From positions 1 through 64,000 of the forward strand of contig JAKQKB010000101.1 in the NCBI GenBank assembly GCA_029560875.1: a stretch of 64,000 nucleotides of DNA, read 5' to 3'. The position numbers and the translations under genes are program-made. This stretch comes from Bacteroidota bacterium (GTDB lineage: Bacteria; Bacteroidota; Bacteroidia; Bacteroidales; Tenuifilaceae). Shown here piece by piece: positions 26,732-35,027 of the stretch. Numbering within the stretch: the first letter of the stretch is position 1; each line of letters begins with the position of its first letter. The notes under the pieces were generated by a model that was not told the DNA's origin, ran no database searches, and was given only the letters and a program-made list of their open reading frames with translations.

Positions 26732-28213
26732 ATGTCATTCTACAGCAACAAAGTAATGGCCGATGGGCTTACATTCGACGATGTGCTCCTGGTTCCAGCA
26801 TATTCAGAGGTTCTACCCCGGAATGTGGATTTAACCACTCGTTTTAGCCGAAACATTGAGATTAAAGCACCCATAGTTTCTGCAGCTATGGATACAGTAA
26901 CCGAATCGGCATTGGCTATTGCAATTGCCCGTGAAGGTGGAATTGGTGTAATTCATAAGAATATGAGTATTGAGGCGCAAGCCCGCCAAGTGCGTGAGGT
27001 TAAACGTGCCGAGAATGGAATGATTTACGAACCCGTTACAATTAACCCAGATGCCACAGTTGGCGATGCTTTGGCGTTGATGCGCGAGTATCACATTGGA
27101 GGGATTCCCGTGGTGGATAAAGCCGGGTTGCTTATAGGTATTGTTACCAACCGCGATTTACGTTTTCATGAAAACATGAAAACCCCAATTCGCCAAGTGA
27201 TGACAAGCAAAAATATTATCACCACAACTAAATCAATCGACCTTGAGAGGGCAACCGCAATTCTTAAGGAGCATAAAATTGAGAAATTACCCGTTGTGGA
27301 CGAGAACAATAAACTGATAGGATTACTTACGTACAAGGATATTACCAAGGTTAAGGACAACCCAAATGCCAGCAAGGACTCAAAAGGACGTTTACGCGTT
27401 GCGGCTGGTGTTGGAGTTACTGGCGATACAATGGCTCGTGTAAAAGCCCTTTACGATGTAATGGTTGATGCTGTTGTAATTGACACAGCCCACGGTCACA
27501 CTAAAGGCGTAAACGAAATGCTTAAACAGGTTAAGCGCGAGTTTCCCAACTTAGAGGTTGTTGTTGGGAATATCGCAACCGCTGATGCTGCAAAGATGTT
27601 AGTTGATAACGGTGCCGATGCAGTTAAAGTTGGTATTGGGCCAGGTTCAATCTGTACAACACGCATTATTGCTGGTGTTGGTGTACCTCAGCTAAATGCA
27701 ATTTGGGATGTTGCCAACGCTATTAAAGGAACAGGGGTGCCGGTTATTGCCGATGGTGGTATTCGTTACTCAGGCGATATTGTTAAAGCCCTTGCAGCAG
27801 GAGCCGACACCATTATGGCAGGTTCGCTATTTGCAGGAGTTGAGGAATCGCCCGGCGAAACTATCATTTATAACGGTCGTAAATTCAAGTCATATCGTGG
27901 AATGGGCTCACTCGATGCTATGCAGCAAGGCTCAAAGGATAGGTATTTCCAAGATGTTGAGGACGATATCAAGAAACTTGTACCCGAAGGAATTGTAGCA
28001 CGCGTACCGTACAAAGGAACCATGAACGAAGTTTTCTACCAAATGATTGGTGGTTTGAAGGCTGGTATGGGCTACTGTGGTGCTCCAAACCTTGAAAAAC
28101 TTAAGGATGCTAAATTTGTAAAAATTACTCACGCCGGTATGGTTGAGAGTCACCCTCACGATGTGGCAATTACCCGCGAGGCTCCAAACTACAGCCGCGA
28201 CGGAGGTGCATAG
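26732..28213 (+). CDS. guaB: IMP dehydrogenase
   Basis: Full-length IMPDH (493 residues), which oxidises IMP to XMP in guanine nucleotide synthesis. The barrel starts with [17 protein letters not shown]. Two CBS domains are inserted at about residues 95-215 ([22 protein letters not shown]). The catalytic loop is [13 protein letters not shown] with the nucleophilic Cys, and the flap holds GMGSLDAM. The downstream parvulin gene is 59 bases away in the same direction with no hairpin between, so the two may be cotranscribed. Confidence 0.98.
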   Translation: MSFYSNKVMADGLTFDDVLLVPAYSEVLPRNVDLTTRFSRNIEIKAPIVSAAMDTVTESALAIAIAREGGIGVIHKNMSIEAQARQVREVKRAENGMIYEPVTINPDATVGDALALMREYHIGGIPVVDKAGLLIGIVTNRDLRFHENMKTPIRQVMTSKNIITTTKSIDLERATAILKEHKIEKLPVVDENNKLIGLLTYKDITKVKDNPNASKDSKGRLRVAAGVGVTGDTMARVKALYDVMVDAVVIDTAHGHTKGVNEMLKQVKREFPNLEVVVGNIATADAAKMLVDNGADAVKVGIGPGSICTTRIIAGVGVPQLNAIWDVANAIKGTGVPVIADGGIRYSGDIVKALAAGADTIMAGSLFAGVEESPGETIIYNGRKFKSYRGMGSLDAMQQGSKDRYFQDVEDDIKKLVPEGIVARVPYKGTMNEVFYQMIGGLKAGMGYCGAPNLEKLKDAKFVKITHAGMVESHPHDVAITREAPNYSRDGGA

Positions 28214-28272
28214 CATTTAAACAAAACTAATTACATATTTAACCCATTAAGTTGTATTTAAAATTTGTAAGA

Positions 28273-30240
28273 ATGAGACGTGTAAAAGGTATTATTGTTG
28301 TTGCAATCACTGCGTTGGCGTGTAATATTGCAATTTCGCAACCACTATCACAAAAAGTACTACTTACAATTGCCGATAATCCTGTAACTGTTGATGAATT
28401 TAAAAGCATCTACTTAAAAAACAACGTATCAGGCACATCTATTGATAAGGCTGTATTGGAAGACTACCTTAAACTTTTCATCAACTTCAAATTGAAGGTA
28501 CAAGCAGCCAAGGAAGCTAAAATTGATACATCATCGGCTTTCATTTCAGAGTACCAAGGATATATTAAGCAATTAGCACAACCTTACTTAACCGATGCTG
28601 CGAGCGATGAGCAACTGCTCAACGAGGCCTATGAAAGAATGCAGTACGAGGTAAGCGCTAGCCATATACTTATTAATGTTCCAGAGAATGCATCACCTGC
28701 GGATACTTTACTACTCTACAAAAAGGCTTTAGAGGCTCGCACCAGAATACTGAAAGGTGAACAGTTTGGCGCGGTGGCACTTTCAACAAGTAACGACCCT
28801 TCTGTTGCACGCAACAGTGGATACTTGGGTTATTTCACTGCATTCCAAATGGTATATCCATTCGAGACTGCGGCATACAATACACCTATTGATTCAATTT
28901 CGAAACCAGTTCGTACACGCTTCGGGTATCATATAATTAAAGTTCACGGCAAGCGCCCAGCCCAAGGGCAAGTTAAGGTTGCGCATATAATGATTCGCGT
29001 TCAACCTAACGCTAACCCACAAGATGCAGAGAATGCCCGTAAAAAAATTGTTGAAATTAGCGATAAACTAAAAGCAGGTACCGACTTTGCAACTATTGCC
29101 AAGGAAGAATCACAAGACCCAAGCACAGCTAAGAATGGAGGCGAATTACCATGGCTAAGTTCTGGTCAAATTATCCCAGAGTTTGAACGCGTGGCATTCG
29201 GCTTATCAGCAGACGGACAAATATCTGAACCATTCCAAAGCACATTTGGTTGGCATATAGTAAAGCGTCTTGGAAGAAAGATGGTTGGAACCAAGGAGGA
29301 AATGCTACCTGAGATAAAATCAAATGTTGCACGCGATTCTAGGAATCAAAAATCGCGAGAGTCCTTTATCAAGAAAATTAAGAAGGAATACAACTTCAAG
29401 GAGGATACTGCAAAACTGAAAGTTATTACAGAACTGTTAGATTCATCATTATACCGTGGCGAATGGAAGGCCAAAACGGTTAAGGATAATGCTGTCATTT
29501 TTGAATTCACCGGTGGTAGTTATAGAATTTCCAATTTTGCAAGTTTTATGGAGGCTAATCAACGTTTTATTGGCCAAAACACATTAAAAGGTTTTATTAA
29601 GGTAGCCTACGGCGAGTGGATTAATAGAATAATCCTTGAATTTGAAGAAAATCGTTTACCAGAGAAACATCCAGAATTTAAACAACTCTCCAAGGAATAC
29701 CTTGAGGGTATGTTACTTTTTGAAATTACGAACCAAATGGTATGGCAAAAAAGTTCCGACAGCATAGGCATTGCCAATTATTACGACACACACAAAAACC
29801 AATACACCTGGGGCGAGCGTGTTCACTATGCCGTTTACACATTGAAGAACGCCAAAATTAAAGAGAAATTTGTTAGTGGCTTAGCCAAACGAAAAAGCAA
29901 TAATATCAACCCAAAAGATTACATTGAAAAATTCAACAAAAAAGGAGAAGTGATTACAGTTGAAGAAAAATCCGCCAACACCGACTTCCCTGATGTTTTA
30001 AATTTCAAAACTTGGAAAAACGGGATTAATGTTACAACCGATAAAGATGGCTCAATACTTGTTACTGAAATTTTAGCAACAACTACTGGCGACCAGAAAA
30101 TGCTCGACGATTGCCGTGGACAAGTTATTGCAGATTACCAAGAAACCCTAGAATCTGAATGGATTGATACTTTAAAGGCAAAATTTCCTGTTAAGGTTAG
30201 CGATGAAGTATTTACCGAATTGGTTGAATCAGTAAAATAA
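28273..30240 (+). CDS. Periplasmic peptidylprolyl isomerase with two parvulin domains
   Basis: A 655-residue SurA/PpiD-like chaperone. A signal peptide (1-23) is followed by an N-terminal chaperone region and two parvulin domains at about residues 125-230 (VSASHILINV, GYLGYFTAFQMVYPFE) and 235-340 (KVAHIMIRVQPN, GGELPWLSSGQIIPEFE). A long C-terminal half of helical character follows. Such proteins fold outer-membrane proteins. The ATG at 28273 gives a proper signal peptide, unlike the TTG at 28252. It is the first of four envelope genes in a row. Confidence 0.9.
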   Translation: MRRVKGIIVVAITALACNIAISQPLSQKVLLTIADNPVTVDEFKSIYLKNNVSGTSIDKAVLEDYLKLFINFKLKVQAAKEAKIDTSSAFISEYQGYIKQLAQPYLTDAASDEQLLNEAYERMQYEVSASHILINVPENASPADTLLLYKKALEARTRILKGEQFGAVALSTSNDPSVARNSGYLGYFTAFQMVYPFETAAYNTPIDSISKPVRTRFGYHIIKVHGKRPAQGQVKVAHIMIRVQPNANPQDAENARKKIVEISDKLKAGTDFATIAKEESQDPSTAKNGGELPWLSSGQIIPEFERVAFGLSADGQISEPFQSTFGWHIVKRLGRKMVGTKEEMLPEIKSNVARDSRNQKSRESFIKKIKKEYNFKEDTAKLKVITELLDSSLYRGEWKAKTVKDNAVIFEFTGGSYRISNFASFMEANQRFIGQNTLKGFIKVAYGEWINRIILEFEENRLPEKHPEFKQLSKEYLEGMLLFEITNQMVWQKSSDSIGIANYYDTHKNQYTWGERVHYAVYTLKNAKIKEKFVSGLAKRKSNNINPKDYIEKFNKKGEVITVEEKSANTDFPDVLNFKTWKNGINVTTDKDGSILVTEILATTTGDQKMLDDCRGQVIADYQETLESEWIDTLKAKFPVKVSDEVFTELVESVK

Positions 30241-30246
30241 ACATAA

Positions 30247-31113
30247 ATGGCTTTTATGAAAGCATCATTAACAAAGTATATCACTCTGATTGTATTTGGC
30301 ATTATCCTAACATCTTGCATGAACACCAAGGATAAGCCTAAACCTATTGCAAGGGTATACGACAAATACCTTTACTCCACAGATATCGAGAATCTTTTTC
30401 TAAAAGGGGTAACCAAGGAGGATAGTGCTCTGATAACCAAGGCTTACATTGAGAAGTGGATACAAACCCAGTTACTTTTAAGAATGGCCGAACAAAACCT
30501 AAGCGACTCGCAGAAAAATGTTGCCCGTCAACTTGAGGATTACAGGACTTCCTTGCTAATATTCAAGTACGAACAGGAGTACATAAATCAAAAAATGGAC
30601 ACTTCAGTCAAATTTACTGAATTAGAGCAATACTACAACGAACACAAAGATAACTTTGTACTGGACGAAACAATAGTAAAGGCACTTTACATCAAACTTA
30701 GAAAAGAAGCACCCCAAATCCAGAAAATTAAGGAACTATATAAATCAACTAGGGATGATGATATAAAACAACTTGACAACCTAGCCTACCAAGCATCAAT
30801 CAAATACGATTACTTTGGTGATAAGTGGATATCATTACCTTTTATTCTAAGGGAACTCCCATACCCAATCCAAAATACTGACGAAACGCTAAGTAAACAG
30901 AAACAGATTGAAATGGAAGATGGGGACTATGTGTATTTAGTAAACTTCAGAAGCGTACTGTTCAAGGGTTCAATTGCCCCATTCGAGTATGTAACTGAAA
31001 ACATTAAGCAAATTGTTCTAAACTCCAGAAAGCAAAAACTAATTATTGACCTGCAACAAAGTTTATATAACCGCGAACAGGACAAGAATAATTTTCAAAT
31101 ATTTAAATACTAA
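30247..31113 (+). CDS. Lipoprotein related to parvulin chaperone regions, without isomerase domain
   Basis: A 288-residue protein with a lipoprotein signal (hydrophobic helix then LTSC, Cys about residue 24). The mature N-terminus, RVYDKYLYSTDIENLF, resembles the start of SurA-type chaperone domains, and EKWIQTQLLLRMAEQNLSD is the typical long helix. No parvulin catalytic segment (xSHILxx...GGDLGxF) is present. It lies between two parvulin genes, six bases after the first, so it probably works in the same outer-membrane protein folding route. That is inference. Confidence 0.7.
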   Translation: MAFMKASLTKYITLIVFGIILTSCMNTKDKPKPIARVYDKYLYSTDIENLFLKGVTKEDSALITKAYIEKWIQTQLLLRMAEQNLSDSQKNVARQLEDYRTSLLIFKYEQEYINQKMDTSVKFTELEQYYNEHKDNFVLDETIVKALYIKLRKEAPQIQKIKELYKSTRDDDIKQLDNLAYQASIKYDYFGDKWISLPFILRELPYPIQNTDETLSKQKQIEMEDGDYVYLVNFRSVLFKGSIAPFEYVTENIKQIVLNSRKQKLIIDLQQSLYNREQDKNNFQIFKY

Positions 31114-31145
31114 ACAGACAGTTCTAAACTAATATTATTGAACCA

Positions 31146-32492
31146 ATGAGATTTTATCGTTTCTTAGTAATTCTATTAGTATCCATTTCCACAACTAATG
31201 GATATTTAAAATCGCAAAATGTAATTGACCAAGTTGTAGCAGTTGTTGGTGGGGAAAGAATTCTTCTTTCGGATATTGAACAAGAGATGTTGCGCATGAA
31301 AATGCAAGGCGCTTTAACTGGCAATAATGACAAATGCCAACTCCTTGAGCAGATGCTAACCCATAAACTTCTAGTTAACCAATCAAAAATCGATAGTATT
31401 GAAGTTAATCAAGCCTCTATTGAATCCGAGATTGATAGAAGATTAAAATATTTCATCGACCAGATAGGTTCAGAGAAAGCATTGGAAAATTACTTTAACA
31501 AGCCAATGTATGAAATAAAAGACGATTTAAGAGAAGTTATCGAGGAACAACAGTTATCGCAGCAAATGCGCCAGAAGATTGTTGACAAAGTAAAAATCAC
31601 CCCTTCGGAAGTGAAGAGTTTTTACAAAAACACCCTTCCTGATAGTTTGCCCAAAATACCTGAGCAATACGAATTGCAACAAATAATGATATTCCCTCCA
31701 TCTTCTGCTGAAGCGAAATTCCAAGTTAAAGAAAAATTGCTAGAAATTCGTGAGCGTATTCTTAAAGGTGAACGTTTTTCGACTCTGGCTGTAGCATATT
31801 CCGAAGATAGAGCATCTGCAATTCGTGGAGGAGAACTAGGATTCAGGTCGAGGGATGAGTTGGTGAAAGCATTCGCCGATGTTGCTTTTGGTTTAAAAGA
31901 AGGCCAAGTCAGCCAAATTGTTGAAACCGAGTATGGATTTCACATTATTCAGATGATCGAAAGCAAGGGCGACAAGGTAAACGTTCGTCACATTCTAATG
32001 AAACCCCAATTCTCCTCAGATATGACAGCTCAAGCAATTGCTAAGTTAGATAGCATTTCAACACTTATTAAATCCGATAGTATCAAATTTGAGCATGCAG
32101 CCATGAGGTTTTCCGAGGATAAAAAGTCGAACCTAAATGGAGGTCTTGTTATTAATCCTTACACCAACACTTCTCTTTTTGAAAAAGAGCACCTACAACC
32201 TTCAGACTTTTATGTAATTAGAGACCTTAAGGTGGATGAAATGAGTACCCCATTTGAATCGCGTGACGAACACGCGAATGTTGTATTTAAAATAGTTAAG
32301 ATTAAGCGCATTGTAAAGGCTCATACTGCGAATATCAAGGATGATTATGATGTAATACAAGGTCTTGCAAAACAAAGTATGGAATCAGACATACTAAAAG
32401 AGTGGATTGAGAAAAAACAAAGAGTAACATTTATTAGAATTGACCCCTCATTTAAGAATTGTACGTTTGAGTCAAAAGGTTGGATAAAGTAG
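31146..32492 (+). CDS. surA: SurA-type peptidylprolyl isomerase
   Basis: A 448-residue periplasmic chaperone. After the signal peptide (about 1-24) comes the SurA N-domain, DQVVAVVGGERILLSDIEQEM, then parvulin domain 1 at about 170-275 (YELQQIMIFPP, RGGELGFRSRDELVKAF, ETEYGFHIIQM). A second, more diverged parvulin domain runs from NVRHILMKPQF to about residue 390, with LNGGLVINPYT in place of the usual GGDLGWF. It delivers nascent outer-membrane proteins to the Bam complex. It is 32 bases after the lipoprotein gene and 7 bases before the OstA-like gene. Confidence 0.9.
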   Translation: MRFYRFLVILLVSISTTNGYLKSQNVIDQVVAVVGGERILLSDIEQEMLRMKMQGALTGNNDKCQLLEQMLTHKLLVNQSKIDSIEVNQASIESEIDRRLKYFIDQIGSEKALENYFNKPMYEIKDDLREVIEEQQLSQQMRQKIVDKVKITPSEVKSFYKNTLPDSLPKIPEQYELQQIMIFPPSSAEAKFQVKEKLLEIRERILKGERFSTLAVAYSEDRASAIRGGELGFRSRDELVKAFADVAFGLKEGQVSQIVETEYGFHIIQMIESKGDKVNVRHILMKPQFSSDMTAQAIAKLDSISTLIKSDSIKFEHAAMRFSEDKKSNLNGGLVINPYTNTSLFEKEHLQPSDFYVIRDLKVDEMSTPFESRDEHANVVFKIVKIKRIVKAHTANIKDDYDVIQGLAKQSMESDILKEWIEKKQRVTFIRIDPSFKNCTFESKGWIK

Positions 32493-32499
32493 ATTAGGA

Positions 32500-34152
32500 A
32501 TGATTTTACAGACAAGATCATCCATTAGCCTCGTTGTTTTTGTTTTGCTTATAGGCTTAACAAATGGTTTAGCCCAAAGCAAAAGTGTTATAAAGCTAAA
32601 AGGGGCTAATAGTATGAAAAGCCTCAAAGTAAATGATCAACTTATTATTCGTTATATAGGTGATGTTGTGTTCGAATATGAGAACACAACTATCACCTGC
32701 GATAGCGCTTATATGCATAAAGAGGAGAACTGGTTTGATGCCTACAGAAATGTTGTTGTATCCCAGGAATCATCAAAACTTTACGGAGATGTGTTGCATT
32801 TCGATGGAAAAACATCTATAGGTGAGCTAACCGGAAAAGAGGTGCGTTTAGTCGATGACGATGCTACGCTAGTTACGAATATCCTGTATTTCAACTCAAA
32901 AACAAATTACGCCTACTATACAACCGGCGGAGTAATAACCACTAAGGACTCTAAATTAACCAGCCAAAAAGGTTATTACTTTAGAAATGAAAAGAAAATA
33001 GCCTTTGCAGGTAATGTTGTAATGAATAATACCGATGGTGATATTTTTACTGACTCACTGGAGTACAATACCAACAACAAGATTGCCTCGTTCTTTGGTC
33101 CTACTAACATATACAATAAGGATAATTATGCATACTGTGAGAAGGGTTGGCATAATAGAGACTTAAATCAATCGAGCTTACAGAAAAATGCCTACATCAT
33201 AAGCGACACATACAAAATGTTTGGTGAGGACATTTTCTACGACAAACAAAATGGATTTGCCAAAGCCAGCAAAAATATCGTTGTAATTGATACTGTAAAC
33301 AGAACATACATTTACGGTGACAAAGGAAGTTACTGGGAAAAAACTCAGGAAGCGGAAGTTACAGAAAACCCTTATGCAATGATGATTGACAAAGAAGATA
33401 CGCTATTCCTTCGATCTGATAAACTTTTTCTGCGCACACTAAAAAAAGATACTGTAACTAATAAGGATTCTACCTACAAACTTTTAAAAGCACTGGGCAA
33501 TGTCAAGTTTTTTCGAAGCGATATACAAGGAAAATGCGACTCAATGATATACAACAGTACAGATTCAACGCTAAAAATGTATGTTGAACCTGTTTTGTGG
33601 AATCAAACAAACCAAATGTCTGCTAATGAAATTGTAATTTTCTCTCAGCAACAATCGCTTCGTCAGGTTGATTTTATTGGTTCTGCGTTTATGATATCAA
33701 AAGAAACAGATTTGTATTTCAACCAAATGCAGGGCAAAACAATTTTTGCAAGATTTCTTGACGGCAAACTAAATAAAGTTGATGTTAAGGGAAATGGACA
33801 AGCAGTTTACTTTGTAAAGGAAAAAGATACCATAACGATGGTAAACCAAGCCGAATGCTCAAACATTTCCATAAAGATCAAGAATAACAGTCCTTCAAAG
33901 ATTACTTTTTTGGAAAAACCAATATCCAACTTCCATCCTATCTCAAAAATTGATATCGAGGAAATAAACCTTAAGGGTTTTAAGTGGCTCGAAAGTATTC
34001 GTCCTAGTAATAAATTCTCAATTATACCCATAACCCTAATCCTTTTCCCAGAGGAGAAAGGTAAAGTAAGCTCTACGCGTAAACTAGAGAAAACTTTAAT
34101 TGAAAATAAAAGTATAGAATTAAAAGATAATGAGGCTATGTTCGTCGAATAA
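32500..34152 (+). CDS. OstA/LptA-like outer-membrane biogenesis protein
   Basis: A 550-residue exported protein with a signal peptide (about 1-25) and repeated beta strands of the LptA/OstA type: DVVFEYENTTITCDSAYMHKE, then several copies of the pattern GDxxxFDGKT/ GxVxMxxxDGDIFTDSLEY. In Gram-negatives LptA bridges LPS across the periplasm; the large Bacteroidota forms are likely part of an equivalent LPS export route. Its position after surA supports an envelope role. Its last 17 bases overlap the convergent yaaA gene. Confidence 0.82.
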   Translation: MILQTRSSISLVVFVLLIGLTNGLAQSKSVIKLKGANSMKSLKVNDQLIIRYIGDVVFEYENTTITCDSAYMHKEENWFDAYRNVVVSQESSKLYGDVLHFDGKTSIGELTGKEVRLVDDDATLVTNILYFNSKTNYAYYTTGGVITTKDSKLTSQKGYYFRNEKKIAFAGNVVMNNTDGDIFTDSLEYNTNNKIASFFGPTNIYNKDNYAYCEKGWHNRDLNQSSLQKNAYIISDTYKMFGEDIFYDKQNGFAKASKNIVVIDTVNRTYIYGDKGSYWEKTQEAEVTENPYAMMIDKEDTLFLRSDKLFLRTLKKDTVTNKDSTYKLLKALGNVKFFRSDIQGKCDSMIYNSTDSTLKMYVEPVLWNQTNQMSANEIVIFSQQQSLRQVDFIGSAFMISKETDLYFNQMQGKTIFARFLDGKLNKVDVKGNGQAVYFVKEKDTITMVNQAECSNISIKIKNNSPSKITFLEKPISNFHPISKIDIEEINLKGFKWLESIRPSNKFSIIPITLILFPEEKGKVSSTRKLEKTLIENKSIELKDNEAMFVE

Positions 34153-34906
34153 AAACCCACTTATTCGATGTTGACAATGGCTCATAGAACATATAATTCT
34201 CGTAATCGAAAAGTTTCAGGTCGTCTACATTTACAATTTTATTCTTTACTGCAAAACGAGCCATTAAACCACGTGCTCGTTTTGATAGTATAGGAATTAC
34301 CTTTAATCCTTCGGGTTTATTCTCTCTAAACTCAATATGAAGTACTTTATCCTCCAACTTCTTATCAATAACCTTAAAGTACTCATTGGAAGCCAAATTA
34401 ATAATACTTCCGTCCTTCCCTAGCTCTTCTGCTAAAGAATCTGTTATACTTTGGCTCCAATAACTGTAAAGCGACATTTGATTATCAACTTTAAAAAGCG
34501 CCCCCATTTCGAGCCTGTAAGGTTGAATTAAATCCAACGGACGAAGTAATCCATACAACCCCGAAATAATTCTGAGGTAATTTTGAGCATACAGGAAATC
34601 CGATGAATCAAAGTCGACTGCATTCAACCCTTCGTAAACATCACCGTTAAAATAAAGTATCGATTGCCTACTATTATTCAAATTAAACGGCAACATCCAT
34701 TCCTGATAGCGTTGCCAATTTAAAAATGCAATTTTAGTACTAGCATCATACATTTTTTCTAAATCGTTATGCGACAACAATTTTATTTGACTAACAATTC
34801 TCTTTGATTTTTCAATAAAAGCAGGAATAGTAAACATATCGCAATTACTATTCTCCAATATCGACAAAGTTTTTGACGGTGATAATAACAATATATTCCT
34901 ACTCAT
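34136..34906 (-). CDS. yaaA: Peroxide stress protein YaaA (DUF328)
   Basis: A 256-residue soluble protein of the YaaA/UPF0246 family. It begins ILLLSPSKTL and contains FNGDVYEGLNA, LRIISGLYGLLRPLDLIQPYRLEMG and INLASNEYFKVI, all family signatures. E. coli YaaA limits free iron and so Fenton damage during peroxide stress. It is a single gene, convergent with the OstA-like gene, with overlapping 3' ends. Confidence 0.94.
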   Translation of the reverse strand: MSRNILLLSPSKTLSILENSNCDMFTIPAFIEKSKRIVSQIKLLSHNDLEKMYDASTKIAFLNWQRYQEWMLPFNLNNSRQSILYFNGDVYEGLNAVDFDSSDFLYAQNYLRIISGLYGLLRPLDLIQPYRLEMGALFKVDNQMSLYSYWSQSITDSLAEELGKDGSIINLASNEYFKVIDKKLEDKVLHIEFRENKPEGLKVIPILSKRARGLMARFAVKNKIVNVDDLKLFDYENYMFYEPLSTSNKWVFIRRT

Positions 34907-35027
34907 AATTACATACCGATTAGTGTATTAACAAAAATTTAGAAAACAATTTTATAAAATAAACTCGAACCCAATTAAAATTTGTAACTTTAAAATACAG
35001 AAAAAGTGCTTTGAGAAATATAAACCA

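Noticed and set aside
28252-28272. Longer parvulin protein from TTG at 28252
   Set aside because: It would put extra residues ahead of a well-formed signal peptide that starts at the ATG at 28273.
34920-35027. Promoter TAACTTTA ahead of the hybrid sensor
   Set aside because: It departs from TAnnTTTG in the last base and has no -33 partner at usable spacing.
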